A stretch of DNA of 64,000 nt from Neopararhizobium haloflavum (GCF_002750855.1 NZ_NWUC01000002.1:186001-250000); one strand, 5' to 3'. Numbered from the stretch's first letter, positions 26,743 to 36,224 are shown. Program-made: numbers and translations. Notes: generated by a model from the letters alone, not told the origin.

Positions 26743-27549
26743 TCACCGGGAAGATAGCCGGGGGTGAAAGGCCTCACCGTTGTTCAGCGCGTTGACGCGG
26801 GGGGAGAAGGCGTGCCCGTTGCCATCGTGCATGACAAGCGCGGAGCGCAACGAAAGCCCTGCCCGACTGCCCTTGATGGCGGTGACGAGGATGCGGATCG
26901 CGGCTTCCTCGGCTCGCGGATGCACCGGCGTGATCTCCAGACCGCCGAAGCGGCGACCACACCCGGCGATGACGGCGGCAAGGGAGCCCGGACGAGCGAT
27001 CAGCGAGAGCTGCGCGCCCGGCCGCGCGATGGCGCCGGCGGTCCTTATCCATGTCTCGAACATATCGGGCTGCATGGCATGGGCGTCGGCCTTTTCCGCA
27101 TCGGGCGTGCGGCGATCGGCAGCGGCGTTGAACGGCGGGTTCATGACGACGTGATCATAGACCTCGTCGGCGAGACCGGCCGCAAGGCGCGCCCTGCCAG
27201 CAAGCGTCACATCGGCCTCGATGACGGACAGACGGCCGGCCAGCGCGCCGTTTTGCGGCAGGGCTATGGATCTGCGCGCATAGTGCGCCATGAAGGCCGA
27301 GCGCTCGACGAGATCGACATGGAGGCGCGGCGCGCGAACGGCGACGGCAAAACCTGCCGCGCCGGCGCCTGCCCCAAGATCGGCCAGGCGGCCGGTTGCA
27401 TCGTCCGGTACCAGCGCGGCGAGCAGCATGGCGTCCATGCCGGCGCGATGCCCCCGCCCCTTCGGCTGGACGAGATGGAACCGGCCATAATGAAAGGCAT
27501 CGACCGTTTCGCACGGCTCGGATGGGGCGGGAGGCGCTGGCAGGACCAT
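26743..27549 (-). CDS. TrmN6-like SAM-dependent methyltransferase
   Basis: A 268-residue class I methyltransferase. It has the SAM loop LADLGAGAGAAGFAVAVRAP, the acidic strand end VDLVERSAFM and the N6-adenine/N5-glutamine signature VVMNPPFNAAADRR. The order FHLVQPKGRGHRAGMDAMLL matches the tRNA1(Val) A37 N6-methyltransferase (TrmN6/YfiC) family. The start at 27549 is preferred over 27594. The DUF2007 gene precedes it by 7 bases on the same strand. Rhizobia commonly carry this pair opposite the polyprenyl synthase. Confidence 0.88.
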   Translation of the reverse strand: MVLPAPPAPSEPCETVDAFHYGRFHLVQPKGRGHRAGMDAMLLAALVPDDATGRLADLGAGAGAAGFAVAVRAPRLHVDLVERSAFMAHYARRSIALPQNGALAGRLSVIEADVTLAGRARLAAGLADEVYDHVVMNPPFNAAADRRTPDAEKADAHAMQPDMFETWIRTAGAIARPGAQLSLIARPGSLAAVIAGCGRRFGGLEITPVHPRAEEAAIRILVTAIKGSRAGLSLRSALVMHDGNGHAFSPRVNALNNGEAFHPRLSSR

Positions 27550-27556
27550 TGACGGC

Positions 27557-27784
27557 TCAATCCTCGCGTCGAAGTTCCTGGCCGATCCCGGCATCGATCA
27601 TCAGGCGCCGGGCCTGATCGATCCGGTCGCTTTCCACAAGGATACGCTTGGCCAGAACGCCGATCGAGCCCTCTGCGATGCTCATGTTCTGATCGGCGAT
27701 GAAATAGCCGATCTCCGCTTCCTTCAGGAGGCTTTCGGCGAAGGAGATGACCACCGGGTCGTTGGTCCGAATCAGTTCCTGCAT
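27557..27784 (-). CDS. DUF2007 domain protein
   Basis: A 75-residue soluble protein from the ATG at 27784. It is a full DUF2007 domain: MQELIRTNDPVVISFAESLL, EIGYFIADQNMS, then RILVESDRIDQARRLM near the end. The fold is related to PII-like and ferredoxin-like signalling domains and is called a putative signal transducer. No function is established. It precedes the TrmN6-like gene by 7 bases and is divergent from the polyprenyl synthase gene. Confidence 0.85.
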   Translation of the reverse strand: MQELIRTNDPVVISFAESLLKEAEIGYFIADQNMSIAEGSIGVLAKRILVESDRIDQARRLMIDAGIGQELRRED

Positions 27785-27888
27785 ATCACCTCTCTGGCAT
27801 CGTCTGGCGGCACCCATCGCGCCAATTCGCCCCTTGCCGCGCACTGGCACCCTTTCTATGCTTCGACCAGCAATTTGAACAGGAGTGC

Positions 27889-28911
27889 ATGCCTGTGGGC
27901 GTCGTCATACCCCTCGATGAGGGCAAGAACAAATCCGCGTCGGTAAAGCCGCTTCAGGCGCTGACCAAAGACGACATGGAGCGGGTGAACCAGTTGATCC
28001 TGGCCAAGGCCGGATCGCATGTGGACATGATCCCGGAGATCGCCAACCACCTGATCGCCTCGGGCGGCAAGCGACTGAGGCCGATGCTGACGCTCGCGGC
28101 GAGCGCCATGTTCGGCTACGAGGGCGACAAGCACATCAAGCTGGCGACGTCGGTGGAGTTCATGCACACGGCGACCTTGCTGCATGACGACGTGGTGGAC
28201 GAAAGCGATCTCAGGCGCGGATCGTCGACGGCGCGGATCATATGGGGCAACCAGGCAAGCGTGCTCGTCGGAGACTTTCTGCTTGGCCAAGCCTTCAAGA
28301 TGATGGTCGATGTCGGTTCACTCGACGCGCTCGATGTGCTCTCGAGCGCTGCCGCCGTCATCGCAGAGGGCGAAGTGCTGCAATTGTCGGTCGCCAAGAA
28401 CATGGAGACGACAGAGGACGACTACCTCGCGGTGATCCGCGCCAAGACGGCGGCTCTCTTTTCGGCGGCGGCCGAGGTCGGCCCGATCGTGGCCGGCGCC
28501 GGCAAGTCGGAGCGCAACGCGATGCGCTCCTACGGCACCAATCTGGGGCTTGCCTTCCAGTTGGTGGACGACGTGCTCGACTATGGCGGCAAGGCCGCCG
28601 AACTCGGCAAGAACGTCGGTGACGATTTCCGTGAAGGCAAGATCACCCTGCCCGTCGTACTGGCCTACCGGCGCGGCACCGAGGACGAGCGCGCCTTCTG
28701 GCGCGAGGCCATCGAAGAAGGCGGGAACGACGATGCGGCGCTGTCCCACGCGCTCGGTCTGATCACCAAATACGGTGCGCTGAACGACACGATCGCGCGG
28801 GCGAATCATTATGGCGACATCGCCCGCGACGCGCTCGCTCCGCTACCTGAAGGCGCCCACAAGGCGGCGCTGATGGAAGTGATCGACTTCTGCATCAGCC
28901 GCGTGGTGTGA
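27889..28911 (+). CDS. ispB: Trans-polyprenyl diphosphate synthase (octaprenyl/decaprenyl type)
   Basis: A 340-residue all-trans prenyl synthase. It has the first Asp-rich motif LLHDDVVDESDLRRG, the basic GGKRLRPML block before it, and the second motif FQLVDDVLDYGG. It chain-elongates farnesyl diphosphate with isopentenyl diphosphate to make the quinone side chain, used by UbiA (15381) in this window. In alphaproteobacteria the product is often C50, so the ispB name denotes family rather than chain length. GTG at 27898 could also serve as a start. The ATG at 27889 follows AGGAG closely. Confidence 0.93.
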   Translation: MPVGVVIPLDEGKNKSASVKPLQALTKDDMERVNQLILAKAGSHVDMIPEIANHLIASGGKRLRPMLTLAASAMFGYEGDKHIKLATSVEFMHTATLLHDDVVDESDLRRGSSTARIIWGNQASVLVGDFLLGQAFKMMVDVGSLDALDVLSSAAAVIAEGEVLQLSVAKNMETTEDDYLAVIRAKTAALFSAAAEVGPIVAGAGKSERNAMRSYGTNLGLAFQLVDDVLDYGGKAAELGKNVGDDFREGKITLPVVLAYRRGTEDERAFWREAIEEGGNDDAALSHALGLITKYGALNDTIARANHYGDIARDALAPLPEGAHKAALMEVIDFCISRVV

Positions 28912-29082
28912 GACGAGCCAACGCGATTCCCGCCGTCATGGCGGCGGGCAGGCGCCCGATCCACACAAAGGCGTGACTTCGCGCCGTGTTGCGAATCTGC
29001 CAAAAAAAGCCATTCTGGGGTGCGATGGCTGAACAATCGCAACTTGCCCCCTGGACGGGACACCATCGGAAGGCTGATGCTT

Positions 29083-30963
29083 ATGCTTGAACGTCGATTT
29101 GTGCGGTTGATGAGCGCGGCGGCTTTGACGCTCGTTCTGGCGCTGCCGACCACCGCTCTTTCGACCGCGGCCGCGGCGCAGGATGGTGGGGAGGATGCCG
29201 CATCCTCGCCGTTCGACCCCCAGCACATCGGCAGTTTCGCGGGCGCGTTTCTCGCAGCGCGCACGGCGGATTTCGATCGGGATACCGACGCGGCGATCGC
29301 CTTTTACAAACGCGGCCTCGCCTTCGAGCCCGACAACAACGAGATCAAGCAGCGGCTGATGCTCGCCTACATCACCGAGGGGCGGTTCAAGGAAGGCCTG
29401 GCGCTCGCGGAAGAGCTGAAGGACGATTCCTCGATCGAACGGGTGACGGACCTGACGCGGGCCGTGGAAGCGATCCGCAAGCGCGAATACCGCGCGGTCG
29501 AGCAGTTGCTCGACTATGACGGACCGAACGAACTCGACAGCCTGATGACCGGTCTGGTGCAGGCCTGGGCGCGCTTCGGCAGCGGCGACGCCGACGAAGC
29601 GCTGGCGATGATCGACGAATTGCAGGGGCCCGACTGGTATTCGATCTTCCTCAATTTCCACGGCGGGGCGATCGCTGCTGCCGCCGGCGACAGGGAACAG
29701 GCGCGCCAGCGCTATACAGCCGTGATCACCGATCAGGCGGGCGGCGGCGCGGCACCCGACACCTACATGCGCGCCGTGATGGCGCTGGCCGCGCTTGAAG
29801 CGCGCGCCGGTAACCAGCAGGCAGCGCTCGACGCGATATCCACGGGCGACGCCTTCTCCAGCGGCTACGCGCCGCTGATGGCATTGAGGCAAAGCATCGA
29901 GAACGGCGAGAAGCCGGAAATCGACATCAGTTCAGCCAGCGGCGGCGTTGCCGCCGTGCTGCACACGATCGCGGCCGCCCTGAACCGCGAGGGCGCCGAG
30001 GAGGTCGTATCGCTCTATCTGCACCTTTCGCTGGTGCTCGACCCTGAAAACGCAGCGACGCTTATCCTGCTCGCCGGTCTTGCCGAGAATCTCGACAAGC
30101 CGGAACAGGCGATCGATATCTACGAAAGCGTTCCCGAAGCGTCACCGATGCGGCGAGTCGCCCAATTGCAGCTCGGACTGAACCTGGCCGACCTGGACCG
30201 CACGGAGGAAGCCAAGGCGCATCTGAAGGCGCTGATCGAAGCCGACCCCGACGACATGCGCTCCTATCTCGCCTATGGCAGCGTGCTTTCCAACGCCAAG
30301 CAATACGAAGAGATGGCGGCCAATTACGATACGGCGGTGGAGAAGATCGGGCCAACCCCGAACCGCAGCCACTGGAACATCTTCTTCCAGCGGGGCATCG
30401 CCTATGAGCGGCTGAAGGAGTGGGAGACCGCCGAGCCGAACTTCCTCAAGGCACTCGATCTTTTTCCCGACCAGCCGCAGGTGCTGAACTATCTCGGCTA
30501 CTCCTGGGTCGACATGAACATGAACCTCGACGAAGGCATGGACATGATCGAGCAGGCCGTCGAACTGCGGCCGAACGATGGATACATCGTCGATTCGCTT
30601 GGCTGGGCGCATTATCGGCTCGGCGACTACGAGCAGGCTGTCAGCGAACTGGAACGGGCGGTCGAATTGCGGCCTGCCGATGCAACGATCAACGATCATC
30701 TGGGCGATGCCTACTGGCGCGTCGGCCGGAAGCTGGAGGCCACCTTCCAGTGGAACCGGGCGCTGACGCTGGAGCCGGAGGACGACCAGATCCCGCTGAT
30801 CAGGGCGAAGATCGAGGATGGGCTGGACGCGGAAGGGCAGCCGGCCACCGCCGAGGAACGCCAGAACGATCGCCCGCCGGCGGCAAGTCCCGACGAGCGC
30901 AGCGATTTGAAGACGCCTGATGACCGGTTCGGCGGTCTCGCGCTCAACCAGACGCAGCCTTGA
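29083..30963 (+). CDS. Exported tetratricopeptide-repeat protein
   Basis: A 626-residue protein with an N-terminal signal peptide (MLERRFVRLMSAAALTLVLA, cleavage near AAAAQ). Most of the rest is tandem TPR helices, recognisable in the C-terminal third as NYLGYSWVDMNMNLDEGMDM, LGWAHYRLGDYEQAVSELER and HLGDAYWRVGRKLEATFQW. The tail from about residue 590 is charged and low in structure. GGAAGG lies 9 bases before the ATG at 29083; the ATG at 29077 is too close to it. This TPR protein precedes ispE in many rhizobia. Its stop overlaps the ispE start (TTGA), so the two are coupled. Its role is probably periplasmic or outer-membrane scaffold, which is inference. Confidence 0.9.
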   Translation: MLERRFVRLMSAAALTLVLALPTTALSTAAAAQDGGEDAASSPFDPQHIGSFAGAFLAARTADFDRDTDAAIAFYKRGLAFEPDNNEIKQRLMLAYITEGRFKEGLALAEELKDDSSIERVTDLTRAVEAIRKREYRAVEQLLDYDGPNELDSLMTGLVQAWARFGSGDADEALAMIDELQGPDWYSIFLNFHGGAIAAAAGDREQARQRYTAVITDQAGGGAAPDTYMRAVMALAALEARAGNQQAALDAISTGDAFSSGYAPLMALRQSIENGEKPEIDISSASGGVAAVLHTIAAALNREGAEEVVSLYLHLSLVLDPENAATLILLAGLAENLDKPEQAIDIYESVPEASPMRRVAQLQLGLNLADLDRTEEAKAHLKALIEADPDDMRSYLAYGSVLSNAKQYEEMAANYDTAVEKIGPTPNRSHWNIFFQRGIAYERLKEWETAEPNFLKALDLFPDQPQVLNYLGYSWVDMNMNLDEGMDMIEQAVELRPNDGYIVDSLGWAHYRLGDYEQAVSELERAVELRPADATINDHLGDAYWRVGRKLEATFQWNRALTLEPEDDQIPLIRAKIEDGLDAEGQPATAEERQNDRPPAASPDERSDLKTPDDRFGGLALNQTQP

Positions 30964-31835
30964 TCGTCGAAGAACGCGCCTTTGCCAAGGTCAACCTGGC
31001 CCTGCATGTCGTCGGACGGCGGGCCGACGGCTACCACCTCCTGGAAAGCCTTGTCGTCTTCTGTGACCTCGGAGACTACCTGACGTTCCGCGATGGCGCC
31101 GAGGATGCCTTCACCCTTGCCGGCCCGTTTGCAACGGACCTGAGCAATACCGCCAACATCGTGCTGGAAGCGCGCGATCGCCTTCGTGTGCATTCGGGAC
31201 GGATGGCTGAGGGCAAACCGGTAGCGATCCATCTGGACAAGCACCTGCCTGTCGCCTCCGGCATAGGCGGCGGCTCGGCCGACGCGGCGGCGACGCTGCG
31301 CGGTCTTTGCCGGCTGTGGCGCATCGGACCGGAGGGGCTGGAGGCGGTTGCGCAGGAACTCGGGGCCGACGTTCCGATGTGCCTCGCAAACCGGCCGCTC
31401 AGGGCCGAGGGGATCGGCGAGACGCTTGCCGCCGTCGATCTGCCAGTGCTGCACCTCGTTGTCGTGAACCCCGGCGTGGCGGTCTCGACCCCTTCGGTCT
31501 TCAAGGCGCTGGCGCGAACCGACAATCCGCCGCTCGCACCCGCCACCGGTTTTGTCGACACCGCCGGGCTGGTCGACTATCTGCAGAGCGCGCGCAATGA
31601 TCTGCAGGCGGCGGCGACGCTGCAATGTCCGCCGATTGCAACGGTGCTGGACGCACTATCCCAAAGCGGCGCCCTCTTTGCGCGCATGTCGGGCTCGGGC
31701 GCGACCTGCTTCGGCATCTTCGCGACACAGACGGCGGCGAAGGATGCGGCGGCGCAGCTTCAAGCGCGCCATGCGCACTGGTATATCGAGGCAACCACAA
31801 CCCGCGCCAGCGAGGCAGCGCATGCAACGGCTTGA
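30960..31835 (+). CDS. ispE: 4-diphosphocytidyl-2-C-methyl-D-erythritol kinase
   Basis: A 291-residue GHMP kinase that phosphorylates CDP-methylerythritol in the MEP pathway, downstream of dxs. Family motifs are AFAKVNLALHVVGRRADGYH at the N-terminus, the ATP loop LPVASGIGGGSADAAATLRG, and ARMSGSGATCFGIF near the C-terminus. The start codon is TTG at 30960, and TTGA overlaps the TPR stop by 4 bases, the same geometry as an ATGA junction. No usable ATG lies near the conserved N-terminus. The gene runs 14 bases into moaB. Confidence 0.94.
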   Translation: MIVEERAFAKVNLALHVVGRRADGYHLLESLVVFCDLGDYLTFRDGAEDAFTLAGPFATDLSNTANIVLEARDRLRVHSGRMAEGKPVAIHLDKHLPVASGIGGGSADAAATLRGLCRLWRIGPEGLEAVAQELGADVPMCLANRPLRAEGIGETLAAVDLPVLHLVVVNPGVAVSTPSVFKALARTDNPPLAPATGFVDTAGLVDYLQSARNDLQAAATLQCPPIATVLDALSQSGALFARMSGSGATCFGIFATQTAAKDAAAQLQARHAHWYIEATTTRASEAAHATA

Positions 31836-32379
31836 CGAAACACGCTCCTTCATCCCCATCGGCATTGCGGTGTTGACCGTTTCGGACACTCGCACGATGG
31901 CCGACGACCGCTCTGGCGATATCCTTGCCGAGCGCGTCGAAAAGGCCGGCCACAGGCTCGCCGCGCGCGCGATCGTCACCGATGACGTGGAGCAGATACG
32001 CGATCAGGTGCGGGCGTGGAGCGCCACGGAAGAGATCGACGTGATCATCACCACGGGCGGTACCGGCTTTACCGGCCGGGACGTGACACCCGAGGCGCTG
32101 GAGCCGATCTTCGACAAGCGCATGGACGGGTTTTCGGAGGTGTTCCACCGGATTTCCTACGACAAGATCGGCACCTCGACCATCCAGTCGCGGGCGACCG
32201 GCGGGGTCATCGATGCCACCTTCGTCTTCGTGCTGCCGGGTTCGCCGGGCGCATGCAAGGATGCCTGGGACGGCATTCTGGCGGCACAGCTCGACTACCG
32301 CCACATGCCCTGCAACTTCGTGGAAATCATGCCGCGGCTCGACGAGCACCTCAAGCGCGGGGCCGGCCGGCCGGCATGA
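31822..32379 (+). CDS. moaB: Molybdenum cofactor biosynthesis protein B
   Basis: A 185-residue MoaB/Mog-type protein that adenylylates or handles molybdopterin before metal insertion. It has GIAVLTVSDTRTMADDRSGD, the signature VIITTGGTGFTGRDVTPEAL, and the later block TFVFVLPGSPGACKDAWDGI. The ATG at 31822 lies 14 bases inside the ispE end. Its 3' end overlaps the convergent glycosyltransferase-like gene by 29 bases. No other moa/mog gene and no molybdoenzyme is in the window. Confidence 0.93.
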   Translation: MQRLDETRSFIPIGIAVLTVSDTRTMADDRSGDILAERVEKAGHRLAARAIVTDDVEQIRDQVRAWSATEEIDVIITTGGTGFTGRDVTPEALEPIFDKRMDGFSEVFHRISYDKIGTSTIQSRATGGVIDATFVFVLPGSPGACKDAWDGILAAQLDYRHMPCNFVEIMPRLDEHLKRGAGRPA

Positions 32380-32863
32380 TGGCACAGTCGAGCCGTGTGC
32401 CTTTCAGCGCACGTGCGATATCGCGCAGACCACCCGGCCGCGGATCGAGGGCGAGCACGTCGCGCTTTGGTGCAAGCAGCCCGAAGGCAAGCGGAGACCG
32501 GCGCTCCTGAAAGCGTGACAGGATCGACCCGCGTTCGCTGCGGGCATGGCGGAAGCGCGCCGGGCCGCCCGCGTGCGCGATATGCTCCCCCGCCCCCTCG
32601 ATCCAGCCAGGAAGAAGCCGGGCGCCCGGCTCCAGCATCAACAGCCAATCGCAGCGCGCGCTCTCGATCGCCGCCCTCAGATCGGCCAGCGGCGCGAGGC
32701 GACAACCGGCGGCATCGGCGAGCTCGGCTATCGCGCCATCCTCGCCGCCGGACAGAATCACGACGTCGCCGACCAGACCTTCGACCGCGCCGGACACCAA
32801 CCCTGCCAGCGTCAGGGCCAATGGTTCGGCAGGGCCCCTCGCCTCGATCAGCACAGAAATCAT
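32351..32863 (-). CDS. Glycosyltransferase family 2-like protein
   Basis: A 170-residue protein resembling a short GT-A glycosyltransferase: it starts MISVLIEARGPAEPLALTLA, has an acidic loop ILSGGEDGAIAELADAAG, and the segment SARCDWLLMLEPGARLLPGW where family 2 enzymes carry the DxD-type metal site. Here that stretch reads LEPGA, so the canonical DxD is missing and activity is doubtful. It is much shorter than active GT2 proteins of about 250 residues. Similar short proteins sit beside moaB in rhizobia. Confidence 0.65.
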   Translation of the reverse strand: MISVLIEARGPAEPLALTLAGLVSGAVEGLVGDVVILSGGEDGAIAELADAAGCRLAPLADLRAAIESARCDWLLMLEPGARLLPGWIEGAGEHIAHAGGPARFRHARSERGSILSRFQERRSPLAFGLLAPKRDVLALDPRPGGLRDIARALKGTRLDCAIMPAGRPRA

Positions 32864-32989
32864 GGATTTAGCCCATAGCGCATATGCCCCGAAGGGCCAA
32901 GCGCGCGCCGAACGCCAAATTTGTTCTTGCTTTGTTCGGTTCTATGATTTAGGAATAAAGTCATTCGATACGGACCGGCGGAGACGCAG

Positions 32990-34147
32990 ATGGATGTGTT
33001 GCAAGACTTGAAACAGGCCGCGTTCTCACCCGCCCACACGGCCGATATCGCCGACCATCTGGTCAACCAGTCGCGCATGCGCATCGGCGAAGAACGCCGG
33101 CGCGGCCGCGGCGCGGGCCTCAATCCGTCCGGTCGGTTCGAGACAACATCCCGGCACGGCTTCGACGACGGCTGGGAGACGCTGGAGGACCTGCCTGCGT
33201 TCCGCACAGACGTCCAGGTGGAAAAGCCGCGAACCATCATCACGCGAAACAGCTCGCCCGACATCTCGTTCGACCGGTCGGTCAACCCCTACCGGGGCTG
33301 CGAGCATGGATGCATCTACTGCTTCGCCCGGCCGTCGCACAGCTATATGGGGCTTTCCGCCGGCCTCGATTTCGAATCGAAGCTCTTTGCCAAGCCCGAT
33401 GCCGCGCGGCTTCTGGAACGTGAACTCGCCAAGCCCGGCTATGCCGTACGCTCGATCGCGATCGGCACCAACACGGATCCCTACCAGCCGGTGGAGCGCG
33501 AATGGCGCATCATGCGGCAGATCCTCGAAGTGCTGTCGGCGGCCAATCATCCCGTCGGCATCGTGACGAAGTCGGCGCTGGTGATGCGCGATATCGACAT
33601 CCTGGCGCCGATGGCAGAACGCGGGCTGGCGAAGGTGGCGCTGTCGGTCACGACGCTCGATCGCAAACTGGCCCGCTCCATGGAGCCGCGCGCCTCGACG
33701 CCGACCAAGCGGCTTGAGGCGATCCGCGCGCTTTCGGAGGCGGGCATCCCGGCCTCCGTCATGGCAGCGCCGATCATTCCGGGACTCAACGATCACGAGA
33801 TCGAGCGCATCCTCGATTCGGCGGCGGCCGCCGGTGCGCGCGAAGCGGGTTATGTGCTCCTTCGCCTGCCGCACGAGGTGAGCCCGCTGTTTCGCGACTG
33901 GCTCCTGCGCAACTACCCGGATCGCTATCGGCACGTCATGTCGCTGGTGCGCTCGATGCGCGGCGGCAAGGATTACGATGCGGAGTTCGGCAAGCGCATG
34001 CGCGGCGCCGGTCCCTATGCCTGGCAGCTCGGCCGACGCTTTTCGCTGGCAGCCAAGCGGCTTGGCCTGAACACCGCGCGCCGTCCCTTGCGCACGGATC
34101 TCTTCGTTCCGCCGGCCGGCACCGGCGCGCAGCTTGCGCTTCTGTGA
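32990..34147 (+). CDS. PA0069-family radical SAM protein
   Basis: A 385-residue radical SAM enzyme. The Cx3Cx2C cluster is at Cys104, Cys108 and Cys111 (YRGCEHGCIYCFARPSH). The conserved following blocks are GLDFESKLFAKP, IGTNTDPYQPVER and SVTTLDRKLARSMEPRASTP. These match the Rv2578c/PA0069 family, related to spore photolyase-like SplB proteins, whose reaction is unknown. The ATG at 32990 begins MDVLQDLKQAAFSPAHTADI. It stands alone, 252 bases before rnhB. Confidence 0.9.
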   Translation: MDVLQDLKQAAFSPAHTADIADHLVNQSRMRIGEERRRGRGAGLNPSGRFETTSRHGFDDGWETLEDLPAFRTDVQVEKPRTIITRNSSPDISFDRSVNPYRGCEHGCIYCFARPSHSYMGLSAGLDFESKLFAKPDAARLLERELAKPGYAVRSIAIGTNTDPYQPVEREWRIMRQILEVLSAANHPVGIVTKSALVMRDIDILAPMAERGLAKVALSVTTLDRKLARSMEPRASTPTKRLEAIRALSEAGIPASVMAAPIIPGLNDHEIERILDSAAAAGAREAGYVLLRLPHEVSPLFRDWLLRNYPDRYRHVMSLVRSMRGGKDYDAEFGKRMRGAGPYAWQLGRRFSLAAKRLGLNTARRPLRTDLFVPPAGTGAQLALL

Positions 34148-34399
34148 GCTCTGATTGAATGCGGGCGCCCCATCAGCGGCGCCTCAAGAGATCGTCCTGC
34201 TTGCCGCATGGCAGGGCGGTGACGCTCTCGGCACTCGGCCACGGCCCCGCCCCAAGGCCGCCGATCCCGAGACCGGCATGACGCAGCCTTCGCATCGTCA
34301 CGGAGGCAAGGCTTCGTCATGCCCTTTCTTTCGCCGCGCATTGCCCCTGGCGCCGCGGAAGACCTTGCCGGGAATCGGACGGGATGCGAATGATGCCGC
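34148..34399. other. Gene-free spacer before rnhB
   Basis: 252 bases between the radical SAM gene and rnhB. Frames overlapping it are Arg-rich and continue antisense to rnhB, so I read them as shadows. No terminator with a T tract is evident, and I see no promoter I would defend. Confidence 0.35.
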
Positions 34400-35059
34400 A
34401 TGTCTCGCAGACCGTCCGATTCACCGCTTCTCTTCGACCTGCCGGCCAGGCCGGATTTTTCGATGGAGCTTGCCGCCCTGAAGCGCGGGCTGCGCATCAT
34501 CGCCGGTCTCGACGAAGCCGGACGGGGTCCGCTTGCCGGGCCGGTGGTCGCCGCGGCCGTTGCTTTCAGGCCGGATCGGATACCCGACGGCCTCAACGAT
34601 TCAAAGAAGCTGACGGCGGCAAGGCGCGAGCAGCTTTTCAACGCAATTCTGGAATCGGCCGATGTGTCGGTCGCCTCCTCCAGTCCGCGCTCGATCGACC
34701 GCACCGATATTCGCAAGGCAAGCCTCGATGCCATGCGGCGGGCATTGTGCGGGCTCCCGAAAGCAGCCTGTCATGCGCTTTTCGACGGCCGCGACGTGCC
34801 GCCGGGAATACGCTGTCCGGGCGATGCCGTCATCAAGGGCGATGCGCGATCGTCCTCGATCGCCGCAGCCTCGATCGTCGCGAAGGTGATGCGCGACCGG
34901 ATGATGCGGCGACTGCACACCAGCTATCCGGCCTATGGGTTTGCCATGCACGCCGGCTATGCAACGGAAGTTCATCGCGAAGCCATCGCGGTTCTTGGCC
35001 CCTGCCCGCTGCATCGCATGACTTTCCGGCCGATCAGGCCCGACGGCGTCCAGCCATGA
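34400..35059 (+). CDS. rnhB: Ribonuclease HII
   Basis: A 219-residue RNase HII that cuts RNA in RNA/DNA hybrids and removes single ribonucleotides. The [13 protein letters not shown] block near residue 38 carries the first Asp/Glu pair. [16 protein letters not shown] follows, and [18 protein letters not shown] is the C-terminal signature with the remaining acidic residue. The start codon at 34400 is in frame with the family N-terminus, though no strong ribosome binding site precedes it. It converges on the ATP synthase operon, with a terminator between them. Confidence 0.93.
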   Translation: MSRRPSDSPLLFDLPARPDFSMELAALKRGLRIIAGLDEAGRGPLAGPVVAAAVAFRPDRIPDGLNDSKKLTAARREQLFNAILESADVSVASSSPRSIDRTDIRKASLDAMRRALCGLPKAACHALFDGRDVPPGIRCPGDAVIKGDARSSSIAAASIVAKVMRDRMMRRLHTSYPAYGFAMHAGYATEVHREAIAVLGPCPLHRMTFRPIRPDGVQP

Positions 35060-35071
35060 AGCGCCGGACAT

Positions 35072-35097
35072 AAAAAAGGCCGGGATCGCTCCCGGCC
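35072..35097 (-). terminator. Terminator of the F0 ATP synthase operon
   Basis: Read on the minus strand, GGCCGGGA (complement of 35090-35097) pairs with TCCCGGCC (complement of 35078-35085) around a short loop, followed by TTTTTT (complement of 35072-35077). It sits 27 bases beyond the stop of atpF and just past the rnhB stop. Confidence 0.9.
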
Positions 35098-35123
35098 CAT
35101 TCGTACCGAACATGTTCAGATCC

Positions 35124-35603
35124 TCAGTTGAGGCGCTGCTTCACTTCGGTGAGAGACTTGTCGAACAGCGTCTTCTGCGTCGCGGCATCGGCCTTCTCGG
35201 CGATGATGCGCTCGGCGGCGGCGACCGCCAGGTTGACGGCGGAAGCGCGAACCTCACCCACCGCGTCGGATTCGGCCTTGGCGATCTTCTCCTCGGCCAT
35301 CGCCGTGCGGCGCACGACGTACTCCTCGGTCTTTTCCTTGGCTTCCTTGACGATGGTCTGTGCTTCGCGCTCTGCCGACGCAACGATGTCGGAGGCTTCC
35401 TTCTCGGCGTCCTTGCGCTTGCGCTGATACTCGGCCAGCAGCTGCTGGGCCTCTTCGCGCATACGCCGGGCTTCGTCCAGCTCGTTGCGGATCGTGTCGG
35501 CGCGCTTGTCGAGCGAGCCGGCGACCATGCCCGGAACCTTGAGGTAGACGATGATGGCGATGAAGATGATGAGGGCGACCAGCGCCCAGAATGTCGCATC
35601 CAT
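35124..35603 (-). CDS. atpF: F0F1 ATP synthase subunit b
   Basis: A 159-residue peripheral-stalk subunit. One N-terminal membrane helix (FWALVALIIFIAIIVYLKVP) is followed by a long amphipathic coiled coil rich in Ala, Glu and Arg. Alphaproteobacteria carry two related b subunits; this is the downstream one without extra N-terminal sequence. It follows the b' gene by 12 bases. A terminator comes next, so the F0 genes form an operon apart from the F1 genes. Confidence 0.93.
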   Translation of the reverse strand: MDATFWALVALIIFIAIIVYLKVPGMVAGSLDKRADTIRNELDEARRMREEAQQLLAEYQRKRKDAEKEASDIVASAEREAQTIVKEAKEKTEEYVVRRTAMAEEKIAKAESDAVGEVRASAVNLAVAAAERIIAEKADAATQKTLFDKSLTEVKQRLN

Positions 35604-35615
35604 GGCGGGCCTCCT

Positions 35616-36224
35616 TTACTTCTCGCCGGCGGCGGCAGCCTTGACGGCCGACGAAGCGGTGGATTTCGAAACGGGTTCGCCGATGAGCTGCTCGACGATC
35701 GCCGCCGTGGTGTCTTCGGCGATGGTGTCGACCTCGCCGAGTGCCTGCGCCTTGATCTCGGCGATCCGGGCTTCGGCCTGGGACAGCTTGGCCGCCAGAT
35801 CGGACTCGACCTGGGTGCGCTCGATGTCGGCCTCGGCCTTGGCATCATCCCGCGCCTTCTGGGCGATCTGATTGGCCTTGGTCTTGGCTTCGGCCAATTC
35901 CTGCTCGTAGGCGGCGATGGCCTCGTCGGCCTCCGTTTTCAGCCTGTCAGCCTCGTCGAAATCCGATGCGATGCGATCGCGTCGATTTTCCAGGATGCTG
36001 CCGATACGCGGAACGACCACCTTCTGCATGAAGAGGTAGAACAGCCCGAAGGTGATCGCGAGCCACAAAATCTGCGAGGCGAAGGTGGACGAGTCGAACG
36101 GCGGAAACGAGCCTTCGGCCGTAGCACCGTGATCGTCGACACCCGTTTCGGTGTGGAGCGCTTCCGGTTCCGACGTCGCCGCGTCCTCTGTCGCCTCCTG
36201 GGCGAATGACGGGGTAACGAACAT
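35616..36224 (-). CDS. atpG: F0F1 ATP synthase subunit b' (second b subunit)
   Basis: A 202-residue b' subunit. An acidic N-terminal part of about 50 residues (up to [12 protein letters not shown]) precedes one membrane helix ([20 protein letters not shown]), then a long coiled coil. Start at the ATG at 36224 after GGAGAGG; an ATG six codons upstream would leave no room for that site. With subunit b it forms a heterodimeric stator, as in photosynthetic bacteria and chloroplasts. The symbol atpG is used for b' in rhizobial annotation and should not be confused with F1 gamma. Confidence 0.92.
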   Translation of the reverse strand: MFVTPSFAQEATEDAATSEPEALHTETGVDDHGATAEGSFPPFDSSTFASQILWLAITFGLFYLFMQKVVVPRIGSILENRRDRIASDFDEADRLKTEADEAIAAYEQELAEAKTKANQIAQKARDDAKAEADIERTQVESDLAAKLSQAEARIAEIKAQALGEVDTIAEDTTAAIVEQLIGEPVSKSTASSAVKAAAAGEK

